DNA of 64,000 bases. It comes from Ophioderma brevispina (taxonomy: Eukaryota > Echinodermata > Ophiuroidea > Amphilepidida > Ophiodermatidae). The stretch lies in assembly GCA_023653785.1 (NCBI GenBank), contig JAMKCH010057135.1, positions 1 through 64,000 on the forward strand, in the 5' to 3' direction. A model generated the notes under the pieces. It ran no database searches. It worked only from the letters and a program-made list of their open reading frames with translations, and was not told the DNA's origin. A program made the position numbers and the translations under genes. Of this stretch, positions 1-13,700 are shown piece after piece (position 1 is the first letter of the stretch; each line of letters opens with the position of its first letter).

Positions 1-399
1 CAAATCACAGAATTCCATTGGAGGTTTTCAATCTAGCCGCTCCCTGTTGCACGCTCCAAAACGTATCCGCTAATTAATGGCATTGTGACATTCCGCTTAA
101 CATTTCCCCATTGGTTTTAAGCACATATTACACAAAATTCATATAAATTTAATTTGGGCGATACAGTTAGTTTGGCCAACAGAATTTTATCAGTCCTACG
201 TCCATTCTGTGGGGGCAGAGTCCAGCACAAAAGTGTAAGGAACTCGCCTTTATTGTGGGCCCAACCCAGCATAGCTCGCAGGACCACTCCATCATGGCTT
301 TTGGTGCCACAACGTGGTTATGTGTGGGGTGTATGGATTGTGTGTAGTATTTAGTATGTCACTAAAAGTTAGTTGTTTTGTAAAAAGAGAGCGCTCAAT
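1..399. other. Unassigned AT-rich DNA
   Basis: I see no gene or recognisable repeat here. Open frames are short and lack any domain signature. It borders a diverged copy of a dispersed repeat that begins near 400. Confidence 0.5.
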
Positions 400-545
400 G
401 AAAACTGTGAAGTGCAATCGGGGAACCAACTTGTGGTCATAGGTGCACCATGGGATCCCTCCTCTGTTCGCTGAAAGTTCAAAGGTCAAAGCCAAGTCAG
501 AAGTCCTGTGAGGGTCATTGTAAAGAATATGATCAAATGTAAAAT
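400..545 (+). repeat. Diverged copy of the AGGTCA-rich dispersed repeat
   Basis: This stretch resembles the internal ~125-bp units of the repeats at 33.35 kb and 61.77 kb. The shared order is a 'cataggtgcaacatggga'-like segment, an AAGGTCAAAG block, then 'aatgtaaaattgacc'. The terminal parts of the full element are not recognisable. I infer an old fragment of the same family. Confidence 0.6.
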
Positions 546-1760
546 TGACCAAGATAGGGCTGGGGGGGCGCCACCAGCCTCATATCTTGAAGCTATCCGA
601 GTGCAAAAGCCGAGAACCGTGCAGTTCTAGTTTGCATTTCTTTGTATAATAGCGAGGTTTAAAAAATGCACTGAACAGGCATAGGGGGAATTGGTACTGT
701 CAAGAGTGCACAGGAGAGGTCATGTCTTGGCATGAGCCCATTCAAATCATGCAAATTTTCTATTTAAATAAATAAAAATTAAAAAAGAGAAAAGGTGGGA
801 GGAAGAAGATGGATATAAGGCTCAAATTACAAAAAAAACACACCTATTTTTCCAGGGATTTTGGCCCCTTGGATCCTGTGTGTTGTGGGGGGGGGGGTGG
901 TGGGGGATTGATCATTTCAGAATGCTAAATCATTTTACGATAACTCACCCTGGCCCCATTGCAAGTGAAATTTGCCCATCTGCTAAATTGGACTTTCTCA
1001 TCAAAAATAATTTTCAGGGTGGCATAATAGTTTTTTAAGTAATGCCAATGGATGCTTTATTAAATTACTGTTTACTATGATTTTTTGGCACCAAAGAAAA
1101 TATTCATACCATTGCACTCAGGATTTTCTAATGTAAATGTAGTTGGTATCTTGATAATAATTATGTGACTTGATCCAATACATTAACAGACGTGGCATAC
1201 CCAAGGGGGGGGGTGGTGCAAGCTTCCCCCCCCCTTGTGGGAGGGTGGGCAGCTCCCCCTTGTGGGAATCTGCCTCCCCCCCCCCCCCCAAAAAAAAAAA
1301 TTATGAATTTTCTGCACAAAAAAAAAAAATGTGCCATTTTCAGTGAAAACAACATAGAACTATACTACTAACAATTTAATAATGGCTTTTGCCCCCTTGG
1401 AATATATGATTCCCCCTTTGTCCCCCCTGAAAAAAGCTGGTTACACCACTGATTGCAAGAGCTTTTAACAAGGCCTTGACAGACCACATTGAGACATAAT
1501 ATTTGCTTAGTGCCATTTCTGTGTGAATATTTTGGACCGAGTTGTATACAGTTTTTGTATACATGTATACGCATTTGCATCCAAATTGAGTTCTATGCAG
1601 AGCTATAAAAGTCTCTTCGTAAGAAATAGTATAAAAGAATCAAAACATACGTCCATTGTGCTGGCAGTGACATTTCATGTGATAAAGCAATCTCAAAATC
1701 CACTAAAGCTAAGCTCCTGTTGAAAAAAATATGTTATTCAGAAAACTGGCCAAAAAATAA
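546..1760. other. Unassigned DNA with G, C and A homopolymers
   Basis: No gene is visible. There are G runs near 880-900 and alternating G, C and A runs at 1203-1330. A short segment at 1383-1455, ending in a 'gctggttacaccactgatt'-like phrase, has the look of a dispersed repeat, but I found no second copy in this window. Apparent open frames across the homopolymers are not credible. Confidence 0.5.
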
Positions 1761-1761
1761 A

Positions 1762-2330
1762 GATGGGTCTCAAGGATCTGTGCTGGGGGCCACTCTTGTT
1801 CCACATTTCATGTTTAACGATCTCAATCTTCATATGCATTCGTCTATCTACCATATGCGGACGACACTTTCATCTTCAAGGAGTCAGAAGTAAGTACTGA
1901 TGTCTGGTCGTGCTTCCATCCGATCTTGATAATTAATTGGTGGTCGGACAATAATGCTCTTAAATTAAACCCCTAAAGTGTCAAGTTATGTCCATTACAC
2001 GGCGCACAGTAAAGCCTCATCCTTCTTACTATTAAATACTACCAAACTCGTACAACTGACACTCTTTTCGCCTTTTAGGGCATGATCGTTGCTAGTGATT
2101 TGACCTGGCATTGTCAATGTATGCATTTGTCAAAAAGTGCAATAATTACTGGGTTTTTATTGGGTGGTTTGCGGGAAAAATAATCCAGCTGATCTTCTGA
2201 AGCTCTACAGTAGCCTTATAATGCCAGTTATGGACTACTGTGCTCCTGTGTGGAATGTGTACCGTAAATGCCATATTGAGAAAGTAGAGCAAATTCAGCA
2301 TAGGCTACTCAGCTGATTTTAGATCAACAC
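1762..2330 (+). pseudogene. LINE reverse transcriptase fragment (decayed)
   Basis: The enzyme copies its own RNA at a nicked target site. Visible blocks in order: GSQGSVLGA (from 1762), the palm motif YADDTFIF (1854-1877) with both catalytic aspartates kept, a WWSDNNALKLNP segment (about 1939-1974) ending at a stop, and a thumb/C-terminal block around 2185-2310 reading LLKLYSSLIMPVMDYCAPVW followed by an IEKVEQIQHR segment, typical of CR1 and Jockey enzymes. QGSVLG and YADD lie in different frames, so at least one frameshift separates them. The endonuclease domain expected upstream is absent. The identification as LINE RT is firm; the exact family is not. Confidence 0.78.
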
Positions 2331-2789
2331 AGGGGGGAACAGTCTTAGGATTACAGATTGTGTAGTCTTAATCTTTCTAAGAAAGCGAAGTTTAGAAGGG
2401 ACTATTTATCAGTAACATTGCATGTTTGTGTCTATAAAAATATGTCTTTCATTTTTCCAGATGGAGTGTCAATAAAAGACACACAGATGATCTTATCCTT
2501 TCAAACAATATGTTAATCTCCAAAAACCGATGCTACAAAAATGCCTATTTTTTTGTCAAGCTTAGCTTCCCTGTGATCTGGTTAACTCTCCCTCATCTTA
2601 TTAGAATTCTCACTCATCTTTTCAGTATAGTTCTTTTAAAACTCTTCTAAGGGAGAATTTTAAGAAATCTAGGTTTTAATTTTAATCAATATACTCCATA
2701 ACACGCATTTACCTCACTTGCATGCACTTTACATTTACTTTCACGCAGGCATTGTGACACATACATGTAACACAGACAAACAAATATCT

Positions 2790-2872
2790 CCTACATACAC
2801 CACACATGCACACATACACACACACAAACAACCATATACACATACCACACACACACTCACATACACCACCAC
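2790..2872. repeat. Imperfect CA-rich simple repeat
   Basis: Interrupted (CA)n and CATACA units lie within the 3' region of the LINE. The open frame across it is a product of the repeat. Confidence 0.8.
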
Positions 2873-3197
2873 ATTCATGTACATTTTTAGCCTATTTTAA
2901 ATTTGTACTATATCACACAAACCTTTGGTCTAATTATTTGTGTGCATAGTTTATTTAATTTTGGTAACTTTGTGCAATATTTGAATGTGTGCAATTAGTT
3001 TGATGATGTTTCTAGTTGTCTTGCACTCTTCTGAGTAGGGAGTGCTGCACCTTTGGTGATAGTGCTTTTTGTGCTTCTCAGGACTCCCTGGCCGCTCAAG
3101 GTTCATTTTTATTCTATATATTTTTTTTCATTACCGGATCTTGTTTTGTTTATTGCTGTGTCTGCCAAATGAATAAATAAATAAATAAATAAAAATC

Positions 3198-6100
3198 ATT
3201 CATGCTGCATATAGCAAGAAGAATAACTTATTTAGTCCTTTACTCTCCTCTGACTAAGAAAATTTCTATTAGTAGCCTTCGGATTCAAAGACAAAGAAAC
3301 TCGACTAAGTTAGATTTTTTTAAAACAAACCAGATATCTCTTTTCATATTTTTCGTTAAAGCATGATGACTATATTTAGTAATGCTCTATCTTATGTGTT
3401 CAGCATTCCCGAATCTGGGATTGCAATGCAAATTCCAGACATTGTTACATTTTTTGTGCATTTTAAAACCTCAAACCACACCCACACCTTAGACCTGGGG
3501 TTATGTGGTTGATACATAACTCTCTAATGCGTTTTCTTAGAAGTGGCTTCCAGGTAAAATCATGTAACAAAAAATCTTCTTTGAAAAAACTCTAGTGACA
3601 TGGTGAGAAAGACACCCACAATAAACCTCTTGGTTAGCCCAAATATTGGCCTCACCACTAATCACAACTCCAACAGCCAATGCTGCATTACTCACACCTA
3701 ATTCCCTTGTTTGAAGTTATTGATCTGAATGATTTTCCATTTGATATGAAATGTCTGGAGGGTCTTTTGTCCAAGATGATAGGAAAAGAAAAGGTGAACA
3801 TACATGTACATGCATTCATCTTGGAGAGCCTCCTCTTTATATATGTATAAAAGTAACAAGAATTTATGTGATTTAAGGGGCCAGGGATCTAGCCAACATG
3901 TTGTACCATATCATTCCAAGGTATCTCATTGGGAATGTACTTGTGTTAAAACAACAGGTGATTACTAGCAATACACATCTCACAACAAATTCTATTTTGT
4001 TAAAAGAAAAGGTGAGATTCATCATACTTGACAAAATGGTTTGTCTTTCTTATGAATAATAAACAAAGCCTGGATATGGCCCCGGTGTGGCGGTGGTGGG
4101 GGGTGGCATTCACTTTTTCAGGTAGGGATTTGCAGCCTGATGTCCAAACTCTGGCTTGTGAACTGATGTTGTCTCCGAAAGTAGGGGGCTTGGGAACTGC
4201 ATTTTTACACATTTGCAGGCTTGGGAGCTAAATTTGGCTAAATTCAGCTTCTGAGGCAACATTTTTCTTTTTCCTGAAAAGGAGACTTAAGAAACTGAAT
4301 TATCTTTCAACTGGGGGTCCCTGGAGAGATGCAAATGGGGGGGTGTCTTAAGGCATGCACATGACCCTTAACCGTCGTTTCCAATGCAGTGGCCCCCCCA
4401 CCCCCCCCCCCGGGATATGGCCACCAATTTTGTCAGTCTATTGAAAGAAATTTTCTTCGCCAAGAACATCATTCTGTGGTGTACATGTACACTGTAAAGC
4501 AAGATCTATTTAAAAGTTTCAGGCTCCAAATAGATTAAGACAGGCCAGCAATATTGCCCATTTTAAAGTGGGCACCAAGAGGGGTCAATACATGGTAACG
4601 TATAGCAAAATTTTTTCGGCCCAAGGCAAAGTGAGGGGCAACCCCGCCAAGCACATTCCAGACCTTAAGTTACCATTATGGTTATTTTTGAGCCTCGCAA
4701 TTTATCCTGATTTTGCTTATATTCTCTTGAAATTTACTAATAACTAATGAATGGCAGTAACAAGGAATAATGCTTGGATTATATCCCTTTTCAAAGGCAA
4801 AATTTCCCAGTCAAGGTACATAATAATCATAATGAACAATTTTTAAGCACCCAAATCATTATCATCCCTGATGATATAATAATGTTGTTCCTATGTTATA
4901 GTAATAACATTTAATACCCGTGCCAGGTACATTTAAATTCACTTCTGTGACCATTCACAGCCAAACTGATCAGAATTGATTTGAATTGCAATTACAATTT
5001 GTATGAGCACAACTGCATGAATTATGAATAGGAACGTTCACAAAGCCATTAATAGTTTTAAGATTAACATACATATCTCACAATGATGTTTTGTCCTCAA
5101 ATTGGATTCTCTCTAGAGAATCGCAAGGAAAGAATGGACAAGAGCCGAACATAAGAAACTAATTTTACAAATTTGGCCCATCGGTATAGTGTAGATTTGA
5201 TCAACCGACATATGGGTGGAGTACTGGACTATATGGAGACAACGTAGTCGAACATCAAAAAGAAAGCTTTTGCAGCCTAAATTTCATCTGGGGCTAGTGA
5301 GATACATCTACACTTTCTCTGATAGATGACCGGAAATTCTCAAATTTTTGACTTGGTTTTGCGAGCGGACCAATGAGTACCGTTATAATTACATTAGTAG
5401 AAAACTGAAATGCTTTCAGTTGTTGCCTCTGTGGCATATATGACTTGAGAAGTATTTTTGGGAATTGACTAGCGTGTAAAATATCAAATAGCATCCACAA
5501 GGAGAAAGAAGGCAGAAAATGGAGACCACCAGTTATGCATCACTGCATGTAGCAATCCCCCCAAAAAACTCGTGTTCGCTTGGCACGGCCCTTTTTTAGG
5601 CTGTAATAAATTTGCTCACGTGACCATTGTTTATCCTCTTACTGTGTAGTTAGTTTTCATAACTTGTTCTTGAGTGATACGCCTTATTGATTACCCAATT
5701 GACCATAAAAGTTGTCCAGTGCATAACTTTGTTGTGATTTGTAAGAATGACTGATGATGTCAATTCAACCCAAGAATTACCCGTCTTCATTTTAACTAGT
5801 CATACGTAAAGTATTTGGAAAGTAGCGTGGAAAGGTATTTGAGAGCCGTGATCAAACAGAAAGACAAAATGGTATCTACACATGCCTATACTACTTGACC
5901 CTGAATAAAGAACTTATCAACTTGACTTGGAAGTCTGTGACCGGCAAATGACTTCTTTTTTTGTGGTCTTTTGTGTATTGTTTTGTTTGTGCAGTGTGTT
6001 TACATGTGTTGTGTGGAAAAATCTTCCCTGTTTGTGTGTGCATTGTTTATGATATAGTATCTCTCTCCTCTGTTGTAGGAGAAGATATTGTCAAGTTATA

Positions 6101-6722
6101 TAGTGTTTTGTAAAATTAATGTTTTATTTGTAAACGATTTAGTTTAGATAAATATTTTGATTTAACATATTATTGGTAATCATTCACATATTGCCAGAAG
6201 TAAAGAGTGGCCTTAACTTATTGTGATTATGTCCAATTTTAAGTATAATCACGATAAAATGAAGCACAACCGAGAAGTGGATGAACACTTTCAGTACATT
6301 TACAGAAAGTATGATGGACTTTAGTTTAGGTCATGTCTTGTAAAATGTGGTATACAACTTTCGGTTAAAATGTTGTTTAGTGTTTAGTTCAGCGATGGTC
6401 CAAGTTCATACTTTGTATCTATAACATAATTTGAGCCAAGGGCTTATGTGGAATAAGAGGTAAGGAGGTCAAAGGTCTTTCAGGAGGTCACTTATTCTTT
6501 GAACACATAATCGGACAACCGATTTGGGACGGCTGTCAAATTTTTATATTATCATGACCACTGGCCCCCAGTTTGAATCCTGGGACACTCATATGTATTG
6601 GTGCAGTTGTAGGATAGTGCTTCCAAACTTGGGCTTCCGTGAACAGGGATGTGCAAAAAATAGGAGTCTTTGGGTGTTCTCTTTCCAATGCTCCTTAAAT
6701 CACTACTAGTACTAAACGGTTA
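3198..6722. other. Unassigned AT-rich DNA
   Basis: No gene, RNA or defined mobile element is recognisable. There is a poly-C stretch at 4394-4413. A partial AGGTCAAAGGTC motif lies near 6467. Overlapping short frames on both strands around 4.0-4.2 kb have no domain signature. Confidence 0.45.
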
Positions 6723-6777
6723 ACCCCATATCAACAAAGTTGGTCAAAAGAACCGCTGACCCAACTTCATATGGGGT
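6723..6777. repeat. Short inverted repeat (hairpin)
   Basis: The arms ACCCCATAT...AAAGTTGG and CCAACTT..ATATGGGGT are complementary, with a short loop. It could be the end of a larger element or a small fold-back; no target duplication is evident. Confidence 0.6.
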
Positions 6778-7896
6778 GTACTAAGATTGGGATCAAAGGG
6801 CATGTAAACCGGAAGTAGTCGCCATTTTGTAAAATCTTAAAAGCCTAACTTGTCCTACGACAACAAGCTATAGATTCCAAATTTCTTCACAAGAATCCTT
6901 AGACCATCCTTCATAAAGGATGTACACAGATAAACGATCGGAGTTCATTAACATCAAAATGGCGGCCATACTAATTAATATGCAAAACTGGCTATATCTC
7001 AAAACGAAAGACTTGGATGTGATGTCTGGCCAAAGGTTGCGGATAGGGTTGCGACGATCATTGGACCAATAATTGGCTCCCAGGGTCATCTGTAAGATAT
7101 GCAAATGAGCTAATTATATGCATAAACCTATAAACTCATCAACCAAATTAGGTTAATTCATATTTGGCACAAGCACCCACTGGAGTAACCTCTATTATCC
7201 GTGCTCACAACATGGGTCAAAAGGTCAAATGGGTCCTCTTTTGGTCAATTTGAAAGAAGCTTATTGACTAATCTAATTATGCCTTGTGATTGGCATCGAA
7301 TGAATTATGAAAACGAGTCCACCATGACCCCCGCTCTGTGACCCGTTTAGGGTCAAAGGTCAAAATATGCCAAATTTAAAAATTTGCCCTATTGCAAAAA
7401 ATACCGAATACTCCAGTTTCCTTGTAAAATTCCACAAATCAGGCTACTTTCTTGTTATTCTTTTGCCAGCCTAAATCTTGCTTATGCCCTGTAAACTTAA
7501 ATTTTTTTGCTTCAATAGAATAATTGTCATATAGGTGTATCGTGTGCTACCAATTACATACGTGATTGATGAATGGGTTCTAATGTACAGTGCATCATCA
7601 GTTTGTATGCATGTGCTTGTCTTCCCCAGATATACTCGCAGGGAATATACTTCTTAATAATCACTGAAACCACCTCCGCTATTTCGATAGCACTCACCAT
7701 CCGAGACATTTTGAAATATACGACCTTGGTATCCTAACCTACGATTTTATATTAGAATCAACTCTGCAAATATCATGATACTTAAAGGTGCATTTCAACT
7801 ACTTCTCACAGTTCCTTTTCTGTCTTTAAGTTTTTCTTTAATGTTCACTAGATATCATTGAGACAAGTTTATTTCCCACAAAATTCACAAGCGATT
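6778..7896. other. Unassigned DNA
   Basis: No gene is visible. A GGTCAAAGGTCA motif lies near 7351. A TTAAAGGTGC motif at 7782 matches the ends of TTAA-type MITEs elsewhere in the window. Its possible partner (ACCTTTAA at 8227-8234) is too diverged for a firm call. Confidence 0.4.
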
Positions 7897-8000
7897 CTGA
7901 TCTTTGTGTTTCTTGCTTTTTTATTAATATTTTATCAGATTGTCCCCATAGCCCACTGTGCTGTATCTTCTGTCCAATTACAGACAGAAACTCGAGAACA
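7897..8000. repeat. Dispersed repeat motif, copy 1
   Basis: This segment shares an ordered set of short matches with 14064-14163: GATCTTTG.G, then TCCC.ATAG, then CTGTGCTGTAT, then a short inverted repeat TCTGTC...GACAGA. The two copies look like remnants of one repeat family, and I could not find its ends. Confidence 0.5.
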
Positions 8001-8347
8001 TTTTGTTGTCTCAAAGAGACGACCTTAGTCGTGGAAGTGGAATTTTTTGGCGCAGTGGTAATTTGACCGTTGAACCCTTACCATGTCGGACAACCGACCA
8101 TTAATTAGTCCAGGACTAAAGTTAGTCCCACGATTGTGAAACAGGCCAAAGATTTTATGTCCCAATTGTTTTTCAGTGATAGTTTTCATTTGCAACATGA
8201 AAGTTCCTAACTCCTCCAATATTAAACCTTTAACAATAGATGTTTTTTTAATCCGTCGATGGAAGAATTTTATCTTACAGGATTACCATCACAAATATGC
8301 TAATGGTTGACACACAAATCATACATTACGAACGATCGCTATGAGGC

Positions 8348-8636
8348 CAGGAAAAACCTCAATGATATAATTTGAAAGGTCAAGGCAAACCCTCAGATAA
8401 TGTGCAAACTCGGTCACCATAAATAAACAAAAAGAGAAAAATACATGACACAAGCGGACAAATCACCTATTGTCTAGTGTTTGGTCAAATCAAGTTAGTG
8501 ACAATTAGGAGAATGATGTTCATATTATTACGTCAGATCCTATTTAAGTATTGTTTGCGATACTTTGGCAAAACGACAATACGCCAAACAGGCGTTTTGT
8601 TAGTGTTACCAGAAAATGCATTTGAGGTTTTTCCTG
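8348..8636. mobile_element. Possible small TIR element
   Basis: CAGGAAAAACCTCAA at the left is mirrored by TTGAGGTTTTTCCTG at the right, giving about 15 bp of terminal inverted repeat around a 289-bp interval. No clear target-site duplication is seen, so this is tentative. A frame that opens in the interior has no domain signature. Confidence 0.4.
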
Positions 8637-10212
8637 CCCAAATTTTTTTGATGTTATAATTTTACAGATTCAACAATAACTAGTTTTCCACAAAATAACA
8701 TCAACAATCTTAGTCCTAACCAAAAATCACTATAGCATGACATCACCTGCCAACCAACATATACAGCTATATTATATAGGCTGATAGATCAGAGGCGATG
8801 CATGGTCCCATTTCTTCTCGGTTAGATGCTTCAGAAATATTAATTAAGAAATCATTTTCCTCAGGGAGTATCTAGGTCATAGCAATTAACCCAATAATAG
8901 GAAGCAGGAGCATGTTTGAGATTAACAGGTCAGGCGGCATTCATTCGATCACATGCCATTAGGATTTTATCTAGTAGCACCTTGCCTGTCCCTGGTCAAG
9001 TTTCTGATGAATTAAAGTGAAATCCAAAGAAAAATACCCAGGACCGATATTTTTTTCAGTTACTAACACCACACTTCCAAGGGGGCCAGTGTATGTCTCA
9101 ACATGATACAATTCGTCATCATCTCTATTGAAACAGGGACATCAGTCTCCACTCTGGGCGTTAGAAACTCCAGCCGTTTTCTGAAACCTGCAGCACTGCG
9201 GCATCCCCATGAAAAGCGATCTGCAGCCATTTTGAAATATAACATTCTGAGAGTTAAAGCTACCATGCGTCTGGAAGTAAAACTCACGGTTTTTCCTATC
9301 AACAAATTTGAGTTGGAGAAGACCCAAGTGCATCATTTTGTCAACTGTTTTCTAGTCAATCTACAATTTCATTCTCGTTCAAGTGACGTTTTATTTTCTA
9401 CTTAATATCGCTGCATACAAAGGAAATTTTCCAAGGCGGATCGCTGGCTCGGATTGCAACGCCAGGGGGTGGCCAAAACAATTCAGCCAAGATGCTATTG
9501 TCTACTATTTGCCAAGTGTGTTCAAATTCTCACATGCTTTAAAGCAGTGGCGCCATATCACTGCATATAAGCACAAATGCCCTCTACTATCCCCCCCCCC
9601 CCACTCATCTCCCATTTGTTGATAACATAAATTTCCCAAATCTGAAAGAGAATCATAAATTATGATTGGAAATATGATAATGGATATGATACCACAACTC
9701 CGCACAAATTTCCTCAATTAGTTTCAGTGACCCCAAATGCAACTTGTTCATAAGAAAATTATCACCGGCTCTTCTTTCTTTCTCACCTTGTCTAAGCCCA
9801 AGAGCATCTAATAGATTGTACCTATTAATCAAAAATTATTTTCCAATACTACAACTCTACATTTAGATCATCTACGGTCCCCTATAAAACTGTACCATGA
9901 AATTGTGTCACATCAACTTGAAGAGGATCACTTTTTAGTGGGCAACTCAATCATCCTAATTGTCTTCTCCATTCTGTGGTCAAGTGTAACTGGTTAAATA
10001 CTTCAACTTGTAGCACAAGCCTTATGCTAGAAGACAAATTTGCAGGAGCGTGCTATAGCTGCTTTCTGTGATAATTTGATAACCGACCTATTGCATCAAG
10101 GGAATGCTGTCTAGTTGATAACAACAGTGAATATCCTCATATGACACTTGTCTGCACTAGGAACTATCCAAAGCAACTGCACTATTAGGGTAGTAAATGA
10201 GGATGATTGGCC
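8637..10212. other. Unassigned DNA
   Basis: No feature is supported. Overlapping sense and antisense frames at 9063-9405 mirror each other and resemble no family I know. Confidence 0.45.
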
Positions 10213-10725
10213 CAGCGACTCAACTAGGGGTCATTCAGTTCTAGATCTTAAAAAGAGAGGGGTCCTTACAGTGGAAAAATTGGGTAAAAAGTGAGAAAAT
10301 AAACATTTTGTCAAATTACCATGTTTGAGTATTACTCGCAATTACCAGCAATATAACTCTTTTTTCATTTTATTTGGAGACTTTAAAACGGTTACAACAT
10401 TGATCGAAAACAGATTTTAGATAATTGTAAGCATTTTGGAGAATTTTGTCCAAGGGGTCCTTTTGGAGATCGGTCAGCGACTCAAAACTGGGGTCCCTTC
10501 AGTGAGAGATCTTAAAGATAGGGTCTTACAGTGAGAAAAATGGGGTAAAACAGTGAGAAAAAGTAAAATTTTGGTCAAATTACAAGTAATATACCGCAAA
10601 TTACCATGCAATATAACTCTTTTTCAGTACATTTTGGAGACTAAAAAGTTACAACATTGGTAGTAACAATTTTATATAATTGTAGCTTTTGGAGAAATTT
10701 TGTCCAAAAATGGGGGTCAGTTGGA
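10213..10725. repeat. Tandem direct duplication, ~255-bp unit x2
   Basis: Copy 1 (about 10213-10472) and copy 2 (about 10473-10725) share, in the same order, 'cagcgactcaa', 'agatcttaaa', 'cttacagtg', 'caatataactctttt', 'gttacaacattg' and 'ttttgtccaa' blocks. The copies differ by many small indels and some substitutions. Confidence 0.75.
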
Positions 10726-13700
10726 TTGCGATTTTCCACAATCTCATTGTGTCCAGAAAATAAATTTGTCATTGATTTAAAAAGGGGAAAATTATGTGGT
10801 CCCAATCATCCATTTTCACGCATTTTCAGTGATAGGTGCCTTAGAAAATATCTCGGAACACATGGCAGCTATATAATTTCTTGCTGATACGCATTTCTTG
10901 CCTTTACAGGATGCGGTGCGCACTCAAAATGTAATATGCATGAAGTGAAGAGTGTGTGTGCAGGTGACCTGCTGATGTGAAATGGTGCTAATTTTTTCCT
11001 TTCCTTCCTTTCCCTTTTTTGGGGTTACAAAGGATTGAATTTTTGTACTACTAAGTTTACATGTCGAACCCGCCTGACAGTCCTGCTTAACCTTCTGACA
11101 TTTCAATGTGCTTGATGGGAATAAAGCTTCCCATTCCAAAAATCCGATACAGATATTAAGGCAGTATATAGGTAGACGCTGCAGTTTATTTAATGTAATT
11201 TAAAAAAAAGTTAATTGCGGCTTATTACTTCTTTCATGAAAGAATGTCAGATTAAGTAATATCTTTTACCAAGTAAATAAGCTTCAAAGTTGACATTTGG
11301 TCTTCTGCCCCCTGACTTGTTAAATAAGAGACAACGGCACATGTGAACAATGGAGCACCCTCACGATTTTTCAAATTGATATTTTTGCACTGGTTTGTAA
11401 AACTTTTATATCCATTAGCCCGCACCTGAAAGGATAAGGATGAAATCAGCGCCGTATGGGTAAAACAGAACGATTTGATAATTAATGTTGCCTGGCGGTA
11501 TTTATTAAGCAGAGCCGTAAATGGCATTAACTCGAGAAACCATGCCGCACTGTGCTTCCACGCATGCAACACTGTAAATGACCGGTTTGCTTTGACCTAT
11601 CACCGAGTACGAGTCTCGATATTCATGTAATAACCTTTTGTTGATTAAGTTACGGCAAACTTAAAGTTGCCCTACAAATTACCTTGAAGTTTTTAGCCTC
11701 TTATTAATGTCCCTTTCTTTTTTTTGTGAGTTATTTTTATGTGGAAAATTATCCTCTATTCTTCCAATGGCCTAAGACTAAAGCAATTGAAGAAATTTCA
11801 AATTTTGTGAAAATGTGCCAGTGGCCCTTTAAGGTCTTTTTGGTATCATAGATAAATTTTATCAAATGTGAAAGTAAATACATTACTAATGGTGTAAAAT
11901 TAACACAAACTAAATATAATAAAATGAAAACAAACAAAACAAAAGCACTATTGAAATATTATCAACATTCCAGTTTGTTGGAAAAGCGATCTTTGCCCCA
12001 AACATAAGGATAATTCCATAAAGAACAATTAATTTTTTGAGAGGAAAAAATTAATGCACTTTAATATTCCTCCCTCCTCCTTCTTGCATAACTAGTAAAT
12101 GGATGCCTCTTTCTGTTTTTTTGGTTAATTCCTTTACCAGTGTGAGGATAAACTGAGACTTAGATGACACCACACACTTTAAAAAATTTTGAAAGCCTTG
12201 AAAGATCATCACATTTTACCAGTGCATGAGGGAACTATCACCCAAGCTCTCTGAGGTAGACAGCAAGTTTTAGTACTCAGCCCAGTGTACTCGAGAAATA
12301 AGCACCCCTAATCAATTACAGGTGGCCAGTTTTCCCCTTGTTGTGCAATTTCATTTTACTCACCAGAACATTGTACAAAACTAATCCACCATGAAATGGA
12401 AAGAATTGGCAGGGTTGAAAAACACTTTTCAGACTGTAAAACCAACAATTTCTCTGTTGTTGCACTTTCGATTCAAACACCCCAAACTAGTGGCTGAGTC
12501 GAAGAAAAATGAATAAGCATGGGTTAAGGTTGATTTCTGTATCGTGGCATCCATTTTGCAATTTAGCTTGTCGCTGTCCAATAATTGCCCATCATAAAGT
12601 CAAAGATTTTAAAGTCAATATTGGTGTTCACTATCCCGTTGCCATATTACATGAAAATTGTTTTACCAATTATAATGACCTTGTATTTAATGTTATTTCA
12701 ATTGCCTCTTTTCTCTCTCCCCCTCCTTTATTGGTGTGAAATTACTTTGGCCAGTACAAAATGCAAGGGCCTCTGGTCTCACATTAGCCATGTTTGAAGG
12801 AGCGGATGTCTCTCTCTCAGCGTGGCGCTGTTTATTGCCCCGTTTACACTGTACATGTTTTATAAAAATTCAATCCTTGTCTCGAGAATGCATAATTGTA
12901 TTGAAGACTAAATGTGGGCTTTTTATTCTAAATTCCATGCCGATGGTAATAATTTGGGTTTTTACAAATGGAGCCAGTACAAGAGCTTACACTTTTATTC
13001 CAAACATGGTCTACATTTATGATGTTCCACCCAGCTGTGATTGTGAGAAATGCCGGATCAAAATGGAAATGAAATGTTTTTAATTAGATTGCATAATTTC
13101 AAGTCATTATGTAAATACTTGCGCTTGTTCATTTTGATTTAATGCGCATTTCATTTAAATTGCAAATCACTGTCATTAAGGAATTTGTGGCATTTTGTCA
13201 GGTTTCAATGACTGTTATTAAAATCTACAGTAAATTTTGAAGTATTTACACACATTTATAAAATGTACACCGGAACGTAAAAACAAAGAACTTTTAATTT
13301 GTTTGTTACCATAATCAATTAATTACTAGACTTTATTTTTTACCATAATTTAACATTCTGCAAGTCTGAAAAAATAGGAAGACAATTTTTGACAAATTTT
13401 AAAACATTACTGATTTACAAAACACAGGAAATAAAATTGCAAATTCTCAGAAATTTTATCTAAGGTAAAAAATGTTTTGTTGCTGTGAAAGTGAAAATCA
13501 GGAAGGTCAGTTGGTCAGATTTTTGTCTACATGAAGTGAACATGCAACCCCGGATTTGGCATTTTAATAATAGGTTGATGAATGTTTATTACAAGTGATA
13601 ATGCAGAAAGTAATATGTTTTTAATATGTCCAAAGTGTCACTATTGGCACATTTATACATTTTATGTTTTAGCAACACAGGCTTATTTTTGAAAATGTGA

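Larger units (their letters stand above)
1761..3197 (+). mobile_element. 5'-truncated non-LTR retrotransposon (CR1/Jockey-type LINE)
   Basis: This is the 3' part of a LINE on the + strand. It starts inside the reverse transcriptase, at the conserved QGSVLG block, passes the YADD catalytic box and the carboxy-terminal part of the polymerase, then runs through a non-coding 3' region to a (ATAA)n tail at about 3168-3197. Loss of the 5' end and a simple-sequence tail are the usual outcome of target-primed reverse transcription. The 3' region holds a CA-rich stretch at 2790-2872. The frame is broken by shifts and stops, so the copy is dead. Clade assignment within the CR1/L2/Jockey group is uncertain. 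Confidence 0.75.

Noticed and set aside
2718..2900. 60-codon His/Thr-rich frame
   Set aside because: Product of the CA-rich segment in the LINE 3' region.
9063..9405. Overlapping frames on both strands (80 and 100 codons)
   Set aside because: They mirror each other in a region with no other coding sign; no domain is recognisable on either strand.
12736..13083. 115-codon + frame
   Set aside because: No motif, no initiation context or splice pattern I can support, and composition is the same as non-coding flanks.
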